Assembly: GCA_024275015.1 (NCBI GenBank)
Contig: JAJRZW010000041.1
Location: 1 to 43,939 of the forward strand
Source: Deltaproteobacteria bacterium
Lineage (GTDB): Bacteria > Desulfobacterota > Desulfobulbia > Desulfobulbales > JAJRZW01
DNA: 43,939 nt
Direction of reading: 5' to 3'
Shown here: piece after piece, positions 7,808-16,944 of the stretch
Numbering within the stretch: position 1 is the stretch's first letter
Layout: every line of letters starts with the position of its first letter
Made by a program: the position numbers and the translations under genes
Notes under the pieces: generated by a model
Told to the model about the DNA's origin: nothing
The model's input: the letters and a program-made list of their open reading frames with translations, nothing else
Databases searched by the model: none

Positions 7808-8548
7808 TCAGGAACGACCTCCCTTTATCTGTTCACCGGTGCGGCCGAAGCGGCGCTGCCTTCTGTTGAAGTCGGCTACAGCCTTTTTCAGTTCCTTTGC
7901 CTTGAACTCCGGCCAGTATATGGGGACAAAATAAAGCTCGGTGTATGATAACTGCCAGAGAAGAAAATTGCTCAGGCGTTGTTCGCCGCCGGTGCGGATC
8001 AGAAGATCGGGGTCAGACAGTTCACGGGTGTAGAGATGGGCGGCCAGAACATCACGATTTATTTTTTCCGGGGACAGCTTTTTTTCGCAGCATTCGCGGG
8101 CGATATCGCGGGCGGCACGGACGATTTCGTCCCGGCTGCCGTAACTTAAGGCGAGATTAAGTTTGAGCCCGGTGTTGTCCCTGGTTGTATTGATGCTGCG
8201 CCGTAATACTTCGGCCACTTCGGTGGGGAGCTTTTTTATCTCGCCGATGACCGATATCCGGACCTGGTTGGCGTGGAGATCGTCCATCTCTTTTTCAAGA
8301 AAGGTCTTGAGCAGGCCCATGAGGCCCATGACCTCGGTTTTGGGACGATTCCAGTTCTCCGAGGAAAAGGCGTAAAGGGTAAGGGCGCCTATGCCCAAAC
8401 CGGGGGCGGCGCGGACGATTTCCCGTACCCGGTCAACTCCATTCTTATGCCCCACCAGGCGCGGCAGACCACGACTGGTGGCCCAACGGCCATTGCCGTC
8501 CATGATAATCGCCACATGCAGAGGCGCTTGCGTCGGGAAGACGGTCAT
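7808..8548 (-). CDS. uppS: Isoprenyl (undecaprenyl) diphosphate synthase
   Basis: Cis-prenyltransferase that condenses isopentenyl diphosphate onto farnesyl diphosphate to build the C55 lipid carrier for peptidoglycan and O-antigen. The 246-residue protein has the diagnostic blocks HVAIIMDGNGRWA (catalytic D17), LTLYAFSSENWNRP, and DLLIRTGGEQRLSNFLLWQL with YTELYF. It is soluble. The 76-base gap to frr (8549-8624) shows no good ribosome site; a C-rich stretch directly precedes the ATG, so the start is less certain than the function. Confidence 0.95.
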   Translation of the reverse strand: MTVFPTQAPLHVAIIMDGNGRWATSRGLPRLVGHKNGVDRVREIVRAAPGLGIGALTLYAFSSENWNRPKTEVMGLMGLLKTFLEKEMDDLHANQVRISVIGEIKKLPTEVAEVLRRSINTTRDNTGLKLNLALSYGSRDEIVRAARDIARECCEKKLSPEKINRDVLAAHLYTRELSDPDLLIRTGGEQRLSNFLLWQLSYTELYFVPIYWPEFKAKELKKAVADFNRRQRRFGRTGEQIKGGRS

Positions 8549-8624
8549 GGGGTGGGGGAGGTTAAGCCCGGAAGGGGGGCGGGACTATGCAGCTACCGTA
8601 CCTTTGAGTCCGGGAGCCGATGGT

Positions 8625-9179
8625 CTAAACCTCCATGACCTCCTTTTCCTTTTCGGTCAGCAGGCGGTCAATTTCCTTTATGAATCTGTCGGTGATCCTC
8701 TGGGTCTCGTCCTGGGTACGGAACATATCGTCTTCGGATATTTCCTTGGCATTTTTTTTGCTTTTCAGAGACTCGTTGGCGTCGCGGCGGGCGTTGCGGA
8801 TCCTGACCCGGAACTCCTCGGCGTTTTTTTTGATCTGTTTGACCAGATCACGGCGCCTTTCTTCGGTAAGGGTCGGGATGCTGATTCTCAGCGCCTTGCC
8901 ATCGTTCATCGGCGTGAGGCCGAGGTCGCTTTTTAAAATCGCCTTTTCGATGGCCCCGAGGAGAGCGGTATCCCATGCCTGGATCTGTATCATCCTGCTC
9001 TCGGGGATGGTCACCGTTCCCACCTGATTGATCGGGGTTTTTGAACCGTAGGCATCCACCCGGACCGCGTCTAAAAGGTTGGGGGTGGCGCGGCCGGTGC
9101 GGACCTTGGAAAGATCCTTTTTAAAGGCCTCGCATACCGATTCCATCTTGTTTTTCATTGCAGTGAGCACTTCTTGCAT
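8625..9179 (-). CDS. frr: Ribosome recycling factor
   Basis: Splits post-termination ribosomes together with EF-G. 184 residues, the normal length, with the tRNA-mimic three-helix bundle and beta-alpha-beta domain. Family sequence includes LSKVRTGRATPNLLD, VDAYGSKTPINQVGTV, AILKSDLGLTPMNDG, LTEERRRDLVKQIKK and VRIRNARRDAN. The ATG is preceded by GGAGG at seven bases, a strong ribosome site. It follows pyrH by three bases. Confidence 0.97.
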   Translation of the reverse strand: MQEVLTAMKNKMESVCEAFKKDLSKVRTGRATPNLLDAVRVDAYGSKTPINQVGTVTIPESRMIQIQAWDTALLGAIEKAILKSDLGLTPMNDGKALRISIPTLTEERRRDLVKQIKKNAEEFRVRIRNARRDANESLKSKKNAKEISEDDMFRTQDETQRITDRFIKEIDRLLTEKEKEVMEV

Positions 9180-9182
9180 CGA

Positions 9183-9914
9183 TCATCCTCCGTTTACGAT
9201 GGTACCGACGTTCTTTCCCTGAACCGCGGCCAGTATATTGCCTTTGCGGTTCATATTGAAGACCAGCAGGGGTTTTTTATTGTCCATGGCCAGTGATATG
9301 GCGGCGGCGTCCATTACTTTGAGGTTACGGCGCAGGATCTCGGCAAAGGTCAGGGTATCATATTTGATCGCGCCTTCTTCCTTAAGTGGATCGCGGTCGT
9401 AGACCCCGTCCACCCGGGTGGCCTTGCAGATGATATCGGCGTCGATCTCAAGACCTCGTAGGACGGCGGCGGTATCGGTGGTGAAAAAGGGATTGCCGGT
9501 GCCGCCGGCGAAGATCACTACCCGGCCGTGGCGCAGATGGTTCACGGCGGCGTCACGATTGAAGGACTCGCAGACGGTGGTCATGGGAATGGCGCTCATT
9601 ACCACGGTTCTGATTCCGGCCTGGTTGAGGCAGTCGGTGAGGGCGAGACAGTTGATGGTGGTGGCCAGCATTCCCATATTGTCGGCCAGGGGACGATCCA
9701 TACCGCTTGCGGCCCCGGCAACGCCGCGAAAGATGTTGCCGGCGCCGATCACCAGGGCTGTTTCGACCTTTTCCGCGACCAGGGCGTTGATTTCAATACG
9801 AAGGTAGTCAAGCACTCCCGGGTTGATGCCAAAGGCATCGTCACCCATGAGGGCCTCGCCGCTGAGTTTGACGAGAACCCTTTTATAATGCGTTTTCGCT
9901 CCGATCGCGGTCAC
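9183..9914 (-). CDS. pyrH: UMP kinase
   Basis: Phosphorylates UMP to UDP; hexameric bacterial enzyme of the amino acid kinase fold, usually GTP-activated and UTP-inhibited. Motifs are RVLVKLSGEALMG (phosphate-binding), IGAGNIFRG, the DNMGMLATTINCLAL block, VIFAGGTGNPFFTTDTAA, and KATRVDGVYDRDP. The frame extends to an ATG at 9968 inside tsf. The GTG at 9914 begins one base after the tsf stop codon, gives the usual 243 residues and has GGGG upstream, so I choose it and infer translational coupling. Confidence 0.95.
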   Translation of the reverse strand: MTAIGAKTHYKRVLVKLSGEALMGDDAFGINPGVLDYLRIEINALVAEKVETALVIGAGNIFRGVAGAASGMDRPLADNMGMLATTINCLALTDCLNQAGIRTVVMSAIPMTTVCESFNRDAAVNHLRHGRVVIFAGGTGNPFFTTDTAAVLRGLEIDADIICKATRVDGVYDRDPLKEEGAIKYDTLTFAEILRRNLKVMDAAAISLAMDNKKPLLVFNMNRKGNILAAVQGKNVGTIVNGG

Positions 9915-9915
9915 A

Positions 9916-10509
9916 TCAGGCCCCGATCTGTAAGCGGGAGAATCGTTTGATAGTGATATTTTCGCCAAGCTTTGCCACCAGACCGTTCAGGAGATCCTGA
10001 ATCGAGAGGTCCTGATCCTTGACGAATTTCTGTTCCATCAGAGTCACCTCGGAAAAGAATTTTTCCATCTTGCCGCTGATGATCTTGTCAACGATATTTT
10101 CCGGTTTGCCGGAATCAAGGGCCTGGCGACGGTATATCTCGCGTTCACGCTCGACCAGGTCGGCGGCCACATCCTCGCGTCTGATTGCCGCCGGGCTGGC
10201 CGCGGCGATCTGCATTGCCACGTCGCGGGCAAAGGCACGGAACCCATCGTTCTTGGCGACAAAATCGGTCTCGCAACCAACTTCGACCATGACCCCCAGT
10301 TTGCCGTCACCATGGATATAGGTGGCGATAAAGCCTTCACTGGTGGCGCGGCCGGCCCTTTTCTGGGCCACGGCCAGACCTTTCTGGCGCAGGAGGTCAA
10401 TCGCCTTCTCCATGTCACAGTCGGTCTCGGTGAGGGCCTTTTTACAGTCCATCATCCCGGCGTTGGTTTTATCACGCAGCTCTTTTACCATCTTGCTCGT
10501 TATCTTCAC
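9916..10509 (-). CDS. tsf: Elongation factor Ts
   Basis: Guanine nucleotide exchange factor for EF-Tu. The N-terminal UBA-like domain reads VKELRDKTNAGMMDCKKAL. The core contains the EF-Tu contact motif TDFVAKN. Length is 197 residues, the short form lacking the long insertion found in enterobacterial EF-Ts and known from many bacteria. It lies 94 bases downstream of rpsB on the same strand; that spacer holds an R1 repeat remnant. Confidence 0.97.
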   Translation of the reverse strand: MKITSKMVKELRDKTNAGMMDCKKALTETDCDMEKAIDLLRQKGLAVAQKRAGRATSEGFIATYIHGDGKLGVMVEVGCETDFVAKNDGFRAFARDVAMQIAAASPAAIRREDVAADLVEREREIYRRQALDSGKPENIVDKIISGKMEKFFSEVTLMEQKFVKDQDLSIQDLLNGLVAKLGENITIKRFSRLQIGA

Positions 10510-10548
10510 GGTGCTACTCCATAATTGAGGTGAAAGGGTGGCTCTTTA

Positions 10549-10603
10549 CAGGTCGTTGAAAAAGCCGTCCATGCGCGCGCGCAGCCCATTTTTCAACGGG
10601 CTG
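10549..10603 (-). repeat. R1 element, end-only remnant between rpsB and tsf
   Basis: Read on the minus strand, the element begins directly after the rpsB stop codon with CAGCCCGTTGAAAAA and closes with TTTTTCAACGACCTG, with a GC-alternating centre (CGCGCGCGCATGGAC). CGTTGAAAAA and TTTTTCAACG form a perfect 10-bp stem. The left end and the ATGGAC stretch match the full copy at 28559-28698. The middle, including the CGAGAGGTTG core, is deleted. Confidence 0.7.
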
Positions 10604-11386
<783 letters not shown>

Positions 11387-11433
11387 GGTATTCTCCTTTT
11401 CTGGTTGATCTTCCATCCCTTTTAGTTGCCCAA

Positions 11434-11494
11434 CCCGGATGTTCCGGGCACCAGATGGCGTCGGGATGTGATTGATTGCCGTCTTTGCAGACGG
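11434..11494 (-). promoter_or_regulatory. Two small hairpins in the rpsB leader
   Basis: On the rpsB transcript, CCGTCTGCAAAGACGG (11494-11479) forms a 6-bp stem closed by a GCAA tetraloop. CCCGGAACATCCGGG (11448-11434) forms a second 6-bp stem. They lie about 50-110 bases before the rpsB ATG. S2 is known in some proteobacteria to regulate its own leader. Whether these hairpins do that here is inference. Confidence 0.35.
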
Positions 11495-11548
11495 TCACGA
11501 AACGACATCTTTTACCATTGCCGCAGGCTTTTTGCAATATCTGATATC

Positions 11549-11576
11549 GGTTTACGGTTTACGGTTTACGGTTTAC
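11549..11576 (+). repeat. Four tandem heptamers GGTTTAC
   Basis: Perfect 4 x 7-bp tandem array in the divergent rpsB/waaF spacer, 50 bases before the waaF start. The reverse complement GTAACC-like unit (GTAAACC) is the unit of the arrays at 15804 and, with changes, at 22124 and 24096. Confidence 0.85.
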
Positions 11577-11626
11577 CTTATTCGTATACAAGAATGGTTT
11601 GAACTTTATTTAACCCCCTTGAATCA

Positions 11627-12661
11627 TTGAATCCTGCAAAAATAAAAAAAATTCTTATCCGTTCGACCAACTGGGTCGGGGACGCGATTATGACCACCCC
11701 GGCGGTGCGGACCATCCGGGAGAATTTCCCCGGAGCCCGGATCACCATCCTCTGTTATCCCTGGGTCGCGGATATATTCCGCTCAAGCCCCCATGTTGAT
11801 GAGGTGATGATTTTTGATCCGAAGGGAAGCCACGGCGGGATAGCCGGTCTTCTCCGTCTCACGGGGGAGTTGCGGCAGCGGCGGTTTGATGTCGCCATCC
11901 TGTTGCAGAACGCCTTTAAGGCCGCCCTTATCACCTTTTTAGCCCGGATTCCATTTCGGGCCGGTTACAGCCGGGACGGCCGCCGTCCTCTTCTGACCCA
12001 CGCGGTGCGGATCGCTCCGGAGATTCGCGGGGTGCATCAGGTCCATTATTATCAGGACCTGTGCCGGCAATTGGGGATGGCCTCTGGCCCGGACGAGCTT
12101 TTTCTTAAACCCGATCCCGGGGCTGTCGCCTGGGCCGCGGCTGAGGCGGAGCGTTTTAATCCCGGCAGGAGTCCCCTGGTGGGCTTAAACCCCGGTGCCG
12201 CATACGGACCGGCCAAACGCTGGCCGGCGGAGAGTTATGCCGCGCTCGCGGCGCGGATGGCGGCGGAGTTTAACGCCGGGATCGTGGTCTTCGGCACCGG
12301 GGCCGACCGGGAGGCGGGGGCGGTGATTTCGGCGGCGGTGGATGACTGTCTTGATCTTACCGGCCGCACCAGTCTGGCCCAGGCAATAGCGATGATCGCT
12401 CAATGCGACTTTTTTGTTACCAATGACAGCGGTCTGATGCATGTGGCCGCGGCCCTCAAGGTACCGATGGCGGCGATATTCGCCTCAACCGATCCGGTGG
12501 CCACCGGGCCGTTTGCGGAAAAGGTGCGGATCGTGCGCAGGGAATTTGACTGCCAGCCGTGTTTTGCCACTGAATGCGGGCGGGATTTTCGTTGCATGAC
12601 CAGTATCGGGGTGGATGATGTCGTGACCGCCCTTGACGAACTTATGGCGGAGGGAGACTGA
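11627..12661 (+). CDS. waaF: ADP-heptose:LPS heptosyltransferase II
   Basis: GT9-family glycosyltransferase that adds the second L-glycero-D-manno-heptose to the lipopolysaccharide inner core at the cytoplasmic face. 344 residues. The N-terminal KKILIRSTNWVGDAIMTTPAVR and C-terminal donor-binding region (LNPGAAYGPAKRWPAESYAAL, FGTGADRE, LTGRTSLAQAIAMI, VTNDSGLMHVAAAL, FASTDP) are characteristic. The only usable start is TTG at 11627, since stops close the frame just upstream and the conserved region begins six residues in. No good ribosome site is visible. Its stop overlaps the gmhB start by one base, tying two heptose genes together. Confidence 0.92.
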   Translation: MNPAKIKKILIRSTNWVGDAIMTTPAVRTIRENFPGARITILCYPWVADIFRSSPHVDEVMIFDPKGSHGGIAGLLRLTGELRQRRFDVAILLQNAFKAALITFLARIPFRAGYSRDGRRPLLTHAVRIAPEIRGVHQVHYYQDLCRQLGMASGPDELFLKPDPGAVAWAAAEAERFNPGRSPLVGLNPGAAYGPAKRWPAESYAALAARMAAEFNAGIVVFGTGADREAGAVISAAVDDCLDLTGRTSLAQAIAMIAQCDFFVTNDSGLMHVAAALKVPMAAIFASTDPVATGPFAEKVRIVRREFDCQPCFATECGRDFRCMTSIGVDDVVTALDELMAEGD

Positions 12662-13296
12662 TGGCGCGCCCGGCGGTATTTCTTGATCGTGACGGTACCA
12701 TCAACGAACAGATGGGTTATATCAACCATATAAGCCGTTTTATTCTTCTCGAAAAGGCGGCGGCGGGGATCAGAATGCTGAACGATGCCGGGATTCCGGT
12801 GGTGGTGATCAGCAATCAGTCGGGGCTGGCGCGGGGATATTTCCCCGCCGCTCTTCTTGACCGGGTCAACGCGAAGATGAAGAGTGATCTGGCCGGGGAA
12901 GGGGCGCGTGTGGACGGGATCTATTGCTGTCCGCATCATCCTGACGCCAGGGTGGCGGGAATGGCGGTCAAGTGTGAATGCCGTAAGCCCAGACCGGGAA
13001 TGCTGCATCAGGCCGCCGTTGATCTCGACCTTGATCTGGAGAGATCATACGTTGTCGGCGACCGCTGGAGTGATCTCAAGGCGGCGGCGGCAGTGGGGGC
13101 AAAGGGAATCCTGGTTTTGACCGGTTACGGGCGCGGTGACCTGGAATATATCGGCCCGGAGCAGGAGATACAGCCGGACTATATTGCCGCTGATCTGGTT
13201 TCGGCGGCGGAATGGGTTGTCAGAAGACAGAAGGCAGAGGACAGAGGCGGAGCTGAACCCGCTCACTGCCCCCGGCCGTATGGACGCGGCGTTTAA
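12661..13296 (+). CDS. gmhB: D-glycero-D-manno-heptose 1,7-bisphosphate 7-phosphatase
   Basis: HAD-superfamily phosphatase of the ADP-heptose route that supplies waaF with substrate. The DxDGT motif has the nucleophile and acid/base at D9 and D11 (FLDRDGTIN). Motif II is VISNQSG. The zinc-binding set C90, H92, C105 and C107 (CPHHP, KCECRKP) matches GmhB-type enzymes. Late motif VVGDRWSDLKAA carries the metal-binding aspartate. 211 residues; the last ~20 (after VRRQKAEDRG) are probably non-conserved tail. ATG shares its A with the waaF TGA stop. Confidence 0.92.
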   Translation: MARPAVFLDRDGTINEQMGYINHISRFILLEKAAAGIRMLNDAGIPVVVISNQSGLARGYFPAALLDRVNAKMKSDLAGEGARVDGIYCCPHHPDARVAGMAVKCECRKPRPGMLHQAAVDLDLDLERSYVVGDRWSDLKAAAAVGAKGILVLTGYGRGDLEYIGPEQEIQPDYIAADLVSAAEWVVRRQKAEDRGGAEPAHCPRPYGRGV

Positions 13297-13331
13297 ACGG
13301 TCGTGAATGTTTTTTCAACGGCCTGATTGTT

Positions 13332-13372
13332 TGAATCCGTGATCGTCCGGATGTCGAAGTCTCACGGATTCA
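13332..13372. terminator. Hairpin between convergent gmhB and mcp (R4 end-only remnant)
   Basis: A perfect 11-bp inverted repeat, TGAATCCGTGA (13332-13342) and TCACGGATTCA (13362-13372), has a 19-base loop. It lies between two convergent genes, 8 bases from the receptor stop codon, and could act as a terminator, although neither side has a long T run. The same arm sequence begins R4 at 33225 and 15326, so it is probably a shortened R4 element. Confidence 0.55.
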
Positions 13373-13380
13373 GGCATGTC

Positions 13381-15234
13381 CTAAAAATCTTCGAAATCGC
13401 CGTCGTCGTCAAAGGGGATCATTTTCGCGGGATCGGTGGCAGTATCTTCGGTTTTTGAAGCGGCCGGGGCGGGTCTGGCGGTCCTTGCCGGGGCCGGTTC
13501 CGGTCTTACGGTCGGGGGGGTGGAATAGCCGCCCTTCCTGCCTTCAATCATAATTTCAAGTTCACGGACAAACTCGATCATCTGTGTCGACTGGGCTGAG
13601 AGCTGTTCACTGGCAGCGGCGGATTCCTCGGCATTGGCGGAGTTCTGCTGGGTAACCTGGTCGATCTGGCCCACGGCCTTGTTTATCTGGCCGATTCCCT
13701 GGTCCTGTTCAATTGAGGCGGTGGCGATTTCGTTGACCAATTGTCCGACCTTGCCGGTCTGTTCGGTAACCTTGGCAAAGGACGCGCTGGTTCTGGTGAC
13801 GATCTCGCTGCCGCGGGTGACCTTGGTGAGGGTGGTTTCGATGAGATCGGAGGTATTGCTCGCGGCCTCGGTCGAGCGCTGGGCCAGTGATCTTACTTCA
13901 TCCGCGACCACGGCGAATCCGGCCCCGGCCTCTCCGGCGCGGGCGGCCTCGACCGCGGCGTTAAGGGCGAGAAGATTGGTCTGGAAGGCGATTTCGTCAA
14001 TGGTCTTGATGATCTTGCTGGTCTCTTCGCTGGCGGCGCTGATTTCGGTCATGGCGGTGGTCATCTCGCCCATGGCCTCGCCGGCCTCGCGGATGATGGT
14101 CCCTGTCTCGGTCATGAGGTTATCGGCCTGACGGGCGTTGTCGGCGTTCTGGCGGGTCATGGAGGCCATCTGTTCAAGAGAGGAAGAGGTCTCTTCAAGG
14201 CTTGCGGCCTGCTCGGCCGCGCCCTCGGCCAGAGACTGGCTCGATGCCGCCACCTGGCTCGCGGCCGCGTTTACCTGCTGGGCCCCGGAACCGATACTGG
14301 TGGCGATCCGGCGTACCGGGCGGCTGATGGAACGGCCGATGATCCAGGCCATGAAACAGCCGATCAAGAGGGCAAACGCGCTCAAGGTCATGTTGATGGT
14401 CTTAAAGCGGCTGGTGACTTTTATTGTCCTTCTCGCGGCCTTGTTGCCCATGGCAATGGCACTGTCACTCATTTTTATCATGGCGGACTCAAGCTTGTCG
14501 GCCGCGGCGCTAAGGTTGGCGATATCAGCCTTTATTCTGCGGTCGCCGGCGACCATGCGGGTGAAGGCGGTTTTGTACGCGGCGATCATGGGCGTTGCCG
14601 CAACGGGGATGTCAGCGGTTGCCACCATTTTTTCAAGTTCGGTGATGGTGGCGAGGGCCTCGTTAACGTATTTATCCGTGCCGCGGAGCATGTAGTCTTT
14701 TTCATGGCGGCGGAGCATGAGCATGGTGACCATGGCGTGGTCGTTGTTCTGCTTTTGGAGCAGGGCCTCGAGCTGGTGTACCGCATCGCGCAGACGGCCG
14801 CGGAAGCCGTCTTTTTCGTTCAGACCCTTGGCCTGCCATCCCCGCACCACGGCGGCGAATTCGTTTTCATAGGAGTTGACCAGTTTTAGCAGCGGCCTGA
14901 CCTCATCGGCGCCTCTCTGGTGGCCGAATTTTTCCCGGACCTTGATGATCGAGTTGAGATCGTCGCGGAGGACGGCGATGGCCGCGGCCATTTTTTTTGT
15001 GTACTTGAGGTCCTGGCGGAGGAGAAAATCATTTTCATACCGGCGGCACTCCAGCATGGAAGTTGACGCGTCACCGGCAAGGTTATTGACCACGAGGAAA
15101 TGTTTGTCCATGACCTCGGTGGCCTTTTCAAGGTGCTTGATGGTGTAATTTGCCATCCCGGCGATGAGCAGCAACAGACCAAGAACGATGGCAAAACCGC
15201 CGTTGATGCGATGGGAAAGTTTGAGATCCTTCAT
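13381..15234 (-). CDS. Methyl-accepting chemotaxis protein with a helical bimodular sensor domain
   Basis: 617-residue transmembrane chemoreceptor. Membrane helices lie at ~13-30 and ~281-299. The periplasmic region of ~250 residues looks like an HBM (helical bimodular) domain; two related segments, [15 protein letters not shown] and [18 protein letters not shown], mark its two modules. A HAMP-like stretch follows, then the cytoplasmic coiled coil. The signalling tip [40 protein letters not shown] (residues 412-451) is intact and contacts CheA and CheW. The C-terminus after ~575 is a Pro/Ala-rich linker ending in DFEDF, which fits the [aromatic]xx[aromatic] pattern of CheR/CheB-binding pentapeptides. 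Ligand unknown; no adjacent che genes. Confidence 0.93.
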   Translation of the reverse strand: MKDLKLSHRINGGFAIVLGLLLLIAGMANYTIKHLEKATEVMDKHFLVVNNLAGDASTSMLECRRYENDFLLRQDLKYTKKMAAAIAVLRDDLNSIIKVREKFGHQRGADEVRPLLKLVNSYENEFAAVVRGWQAKGLNEKDGFRGRLRDAVHQLEALLQKQNNDHAMVTMLMLRRHEKDYMLRGTDKYVNEALATITELEKMVATADIPVAATPMIAAYKTAFTRMVAGDRRIKADIANLSAAADKLESAMIKMSDSAIAMGNKAARRTIKVTSRFKTINMTLSAFALLIGCFMAWIIGRSISRPVRRIATSIGSGAQQVNAAASQVAASSQSLAEGAAEQAASLEETSSSLEQMASMTRQNADNARQADNLMTETGTIIREAGEAMGEMTTAMTEISAASEETSKIIKTIDEIAFQTNLLALNAAVEAARAGEAGAGFAVVADEVRSLAQRSTEAASNTSDLIETTLTKVTRGSEIVTRTSASFAKVTEQTGKVGQLVNEIATASIEQDQGIGQINKAVGQIDQVTQQNSANAEESAAASEQLSAQSTQMIEFVRELEIMIEGRKGGYSTPPTVRPEPAPARTARPAPAASKTEDTATDPAKMIPFDDDGDFEDF

Positions 15235-15325
15235 TGCCGGTTATTCCTCCTGTGGTTTTTGCGAAGAGATTACGCTCTAAGGGAATTATAGGCGGAAAGA
15301 TTTTTCCCGGTCAATTTTTTTAAGA

Positions 15326-15400
15326 CCTGAATTCGTGACGGCTTGGTGCTGGTTCACTCCTCCGCCTCGTATCCGTTCCCGAACGGTCACGGATACGAGG
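15326..15400. repeat. R4 element, shortened copy
   Basis: It starts with CCTGAATTCGTGACGG, the R4 end, and finishes with a perfect 12-bp hairpin, CCTCGTATCCGT (15365-15376) and ACGGATACGAGG (15389-15400). The loop carries CCCGAACGG, as in the R4 centre at 33331-33431. It lies between ftsB and the chemoreceptor gene and could also act as a terminator of ftsB transcription. Confidence 0.6.
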
Positions 15401-15419
15401 TAAGAGACGATAAGCTCCG

Positions 15420-15716
15420 TCACTTCTTTTTTTTTGTCGGCAGGACGATAATCAGTTCGTTTTTGCCTACAAGGCCGAATTTCCGTCGCGCCAGTAGGTC
15501 GAAACATTTCCTGTCACCGGCAAGGCAGTCGGCCTCGCGGCGCATTTTTTTGTTTTCCTTCTCCATGGCCGTTATTCTGCGACCAAGTTCACGGTTGTCT
15601 TTCTTCACCCGGCGCAGCCGGAGATAGCCGAAGGGGGAGAACAGAAGCCACATGAGGGCGGTGAAGACGAGAAATATGGCAAAGATGAGGACTTTTTTTT
15701 GCTTATGGTCGCGCAT
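15420..15716 (-). CDS. FtsB/DivIC-like septum formation initiator protein
   Basis: 98-residue bitopic membrane protein. A short basic N-terminus (RDHKQKK) is followed by one membrane helix (~9-27), then a coiled coil (~33-65, LRRVKKDNRELGRRITAMEKE...). A short C-terminal domain contains EADCLAGDRKCFDLLARRKFGLVGKNELIIVLP, where the RxxFGLVxxNExxxxLP pattern is typical of the DivIC/FtsB family. In E. coli FtsB bridges FtsL and FtsQ in the divisome. No division genes are adjacent, so the assignment rests on the architecture and C-terminal pattern. Confidence 0.82.
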   Translation of the reverse strand: MRDHKQKKVLIFAIFLVFTALMWLLFSPFGYLRLRRVKKDNRELGRRITAMEKENKKMRREADCLAGDRKCFDLLARRKFGLVGKNELIIVLPTKKKK

Positions 15717-15753
15717 GGGCCGGGGCTGAAGAAGTCGTATGGATTATATCCGT

Positions 15754-15799
15754 ACCAGGCCGTTGAGAAATTTATGGACGGCTTTTTAAACGGCCTGGT
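15754..15799. repeat. R1-type hairpin, end-only remnant
   Basis: ACCAGGCCGTT and AACGGCCTGGT flank a short centre containing ATGGACGGCTTTTT. The layout matches the R1 remnants at 5606-5649 and 10549-10603. It lies upstream of the divergent ftsB-like gene and the DUF523 gene. Confidence 0.55.
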
Positions 15800-15803
15800 A
15801 ACC

Positions 15804-15838
15804 GTAAACCTTAAACCTTAAACCTTAAACCGTAAACT
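15804..15838 (+). repeat. Five tandem heptamers (GTAAACC/TTAAACC)
   Basis: Units GTAAACC, three TTAAACC and GTAAACT run head to tail and stop four bases before the first ATG at 15843. They therefore occupy the place where a ribosome-binding site should be. Same unit as the array at 11549 in reverse. Confidence 0.85.
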
Positions 15839-15842
15839 GAAA

Positions 15843-16250
15843 ATGATGCACATGATCAGCGCCTGCCTCCTCGGGATTAACTGCCGTTACGACGGGGGCG
15901 CGAAAGAGGTGGCCGAATGTTCCGGCCTGGCCCTTCGATACAATCTGGTGCCTTTTTGTCCGGAACAGCTTGGGGGACTGCCGACGCCGCGGCCGGCGGC
16001 GGAGATCCGCGGTGGCGATGGTAACGATGTTATCCGCGCCCGGGCCGGGGTCTTTCGAATTACCGATGGAGCAGACCTGACTTCGGCCTTTGTCCGCGGC
16101 GCGGAGGAGGCGATGCGGATGGCGGAACTGGTGGGGGCGGAAGGCTTTTTTTTTAAGGGCGGCAGTCCATCCTGCGGCTGCGGCCGGGTGGTGGGGGTCT
16201 GCGCCGCCATGGCCATGTCCCGGGGCTATGAGATCAGGGAATTCGCATGA
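15843..16250 (+). CDS. DUF523 family protein
   Basis: 135-residue soluble protein of a widespread but uncharacterised family. Diagnostic motifs are ISACLLGINCRYDGG, PFCPEQLGGLPTPRPAAEI and the C-terminal FKGGSPSCGCGRV, which hold conserved cysteines. In other bacteria DUF523 can be fused to DUF1722, but that partner is absent here. The first ATG is at 15843, and a second at 15852 would give a start closer to the usual family N-terminus. Heptamer repeats replace a recognisable ribosome site. It overlaps the convergent tatC end by 17 bases. Function unknown. Confidence 0.85.
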   Translation: MMHMISACLLGINCRYDGGAKEVAECSGLALRYNLVPFCPEQLGGLPTPRPAAEIRGGDGNDVIRARAGVFRITDGADLTSAFVRGAEEAMRMAELVGAEGFFFKGGSPSCGCGRVVGVCAAMAMSRGYEIREFA

Positions 16251-16929
16251 GCTTCAGGGTGATTATTCCGGCCTCGTAGAGGAAGTAAAGGGGCCCGGCC
16301 ATGAGCATCATATTGAACACGTCCGGGGTCGGGGTGAGGACGGCGGCGGCGATGGCGATCAAAAGGACAGCGTAGCGGCGGTTACGGGCAAAGGCGGCCC
16401 GGCTGACAAGCCCGGCACGACCGCAGAAGGCCATGAAGACCGGGAGCTCGAATATGAGTCCGAAACCAAGAATAAACATGGCGGTGAAGTTGACGAAGCG
16501 GGTCAGCGAGATCAGGGGTTTGAGCATCTTCGACTGGAAGCTGAGGAGAAAGGAGACCCCGTATGGCAGGGTGAGGAGGAAGCAGAAGGACGCGCCGGCG
16601 TAGAAGAGGATTGAGGAGATCAGAATAAAAAGGTTTACCGCCAGGGGGCTGATGTTGAAGGGGACGGCGGCGGCGCGGAAGATGGCGCCGATTATAAAGG
16701 GCATGCCGAGGAACAGGGCGGCGAAAAAGGCGAGGCGGACATGGGCGAGAAAGGGCTCGCTGACCTCGTAGAACGCGAGTTTCTGGTCAAGGTGGCCGCG
16801 GATAATCTCGATTAAGAATGGCGAGAGCAGCAGCATTGCCAAGGAAATTATGGCCAGGATAATGAGCGGCACGATCACTATCCGCCGCAGGCGGTTAACA
16901 AAACCGGCGAGTTCCCGCGAGATTTCCAC
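16234..16929 (-). CDS. tatC: Twin-arginine translocase subunit TatC (divergent)
   Basis: Core receptor of the Tat system, which exports folded proteins with twin-arginine signal peptides. 231 residues with six predicted membrane helices. Recognisable TatC features are YEVSEPFLAHVRLAFFAALFLGMPFI (the conserved Glu and Pro of the first periplasmic loop and TM2), FGLIFELPVFM, and TPTPDVFNMMLMAGPLYFLYEAGI near the C-terminus. The N-terminus lacks the usual HLxELRxR, reading ELAGFVNRLRRIVIV instead, so this is a divergent member. Two tatA-like genes lie 16 kb away at 32473 and 32984. Confidence 0.85.
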   Translation of the reverse strand: MEISRELAGFVNRLRRIVIVPLIILAIISLAMLLLSPFLIEIIRGHLDQKLAFYEVSEPFLAHVRLAFFAALFLGMPFIIGAIFRAAAVPFNISPLAVNLFILISSILFYAGASFCFLLTLPYGVSFLLSFQSKMLKPLISLTRFVNFTAMFILGFGLIFELPVFMAFCGRAGLVSRAAFARNRRYAVLLIAIAAAVLTPTPDVFNMMLMAGPLYFLYEAGIITLKLMRIP

Positions 16930-16944
16930 AGATATAAGGATCCT

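Noticed and set aside
15804-15838. Heptamer arrays as CRISPR or telomere-like repeats
   Set aside because: Units are 7 bp with no spacers and few copies. No cas genes are present.
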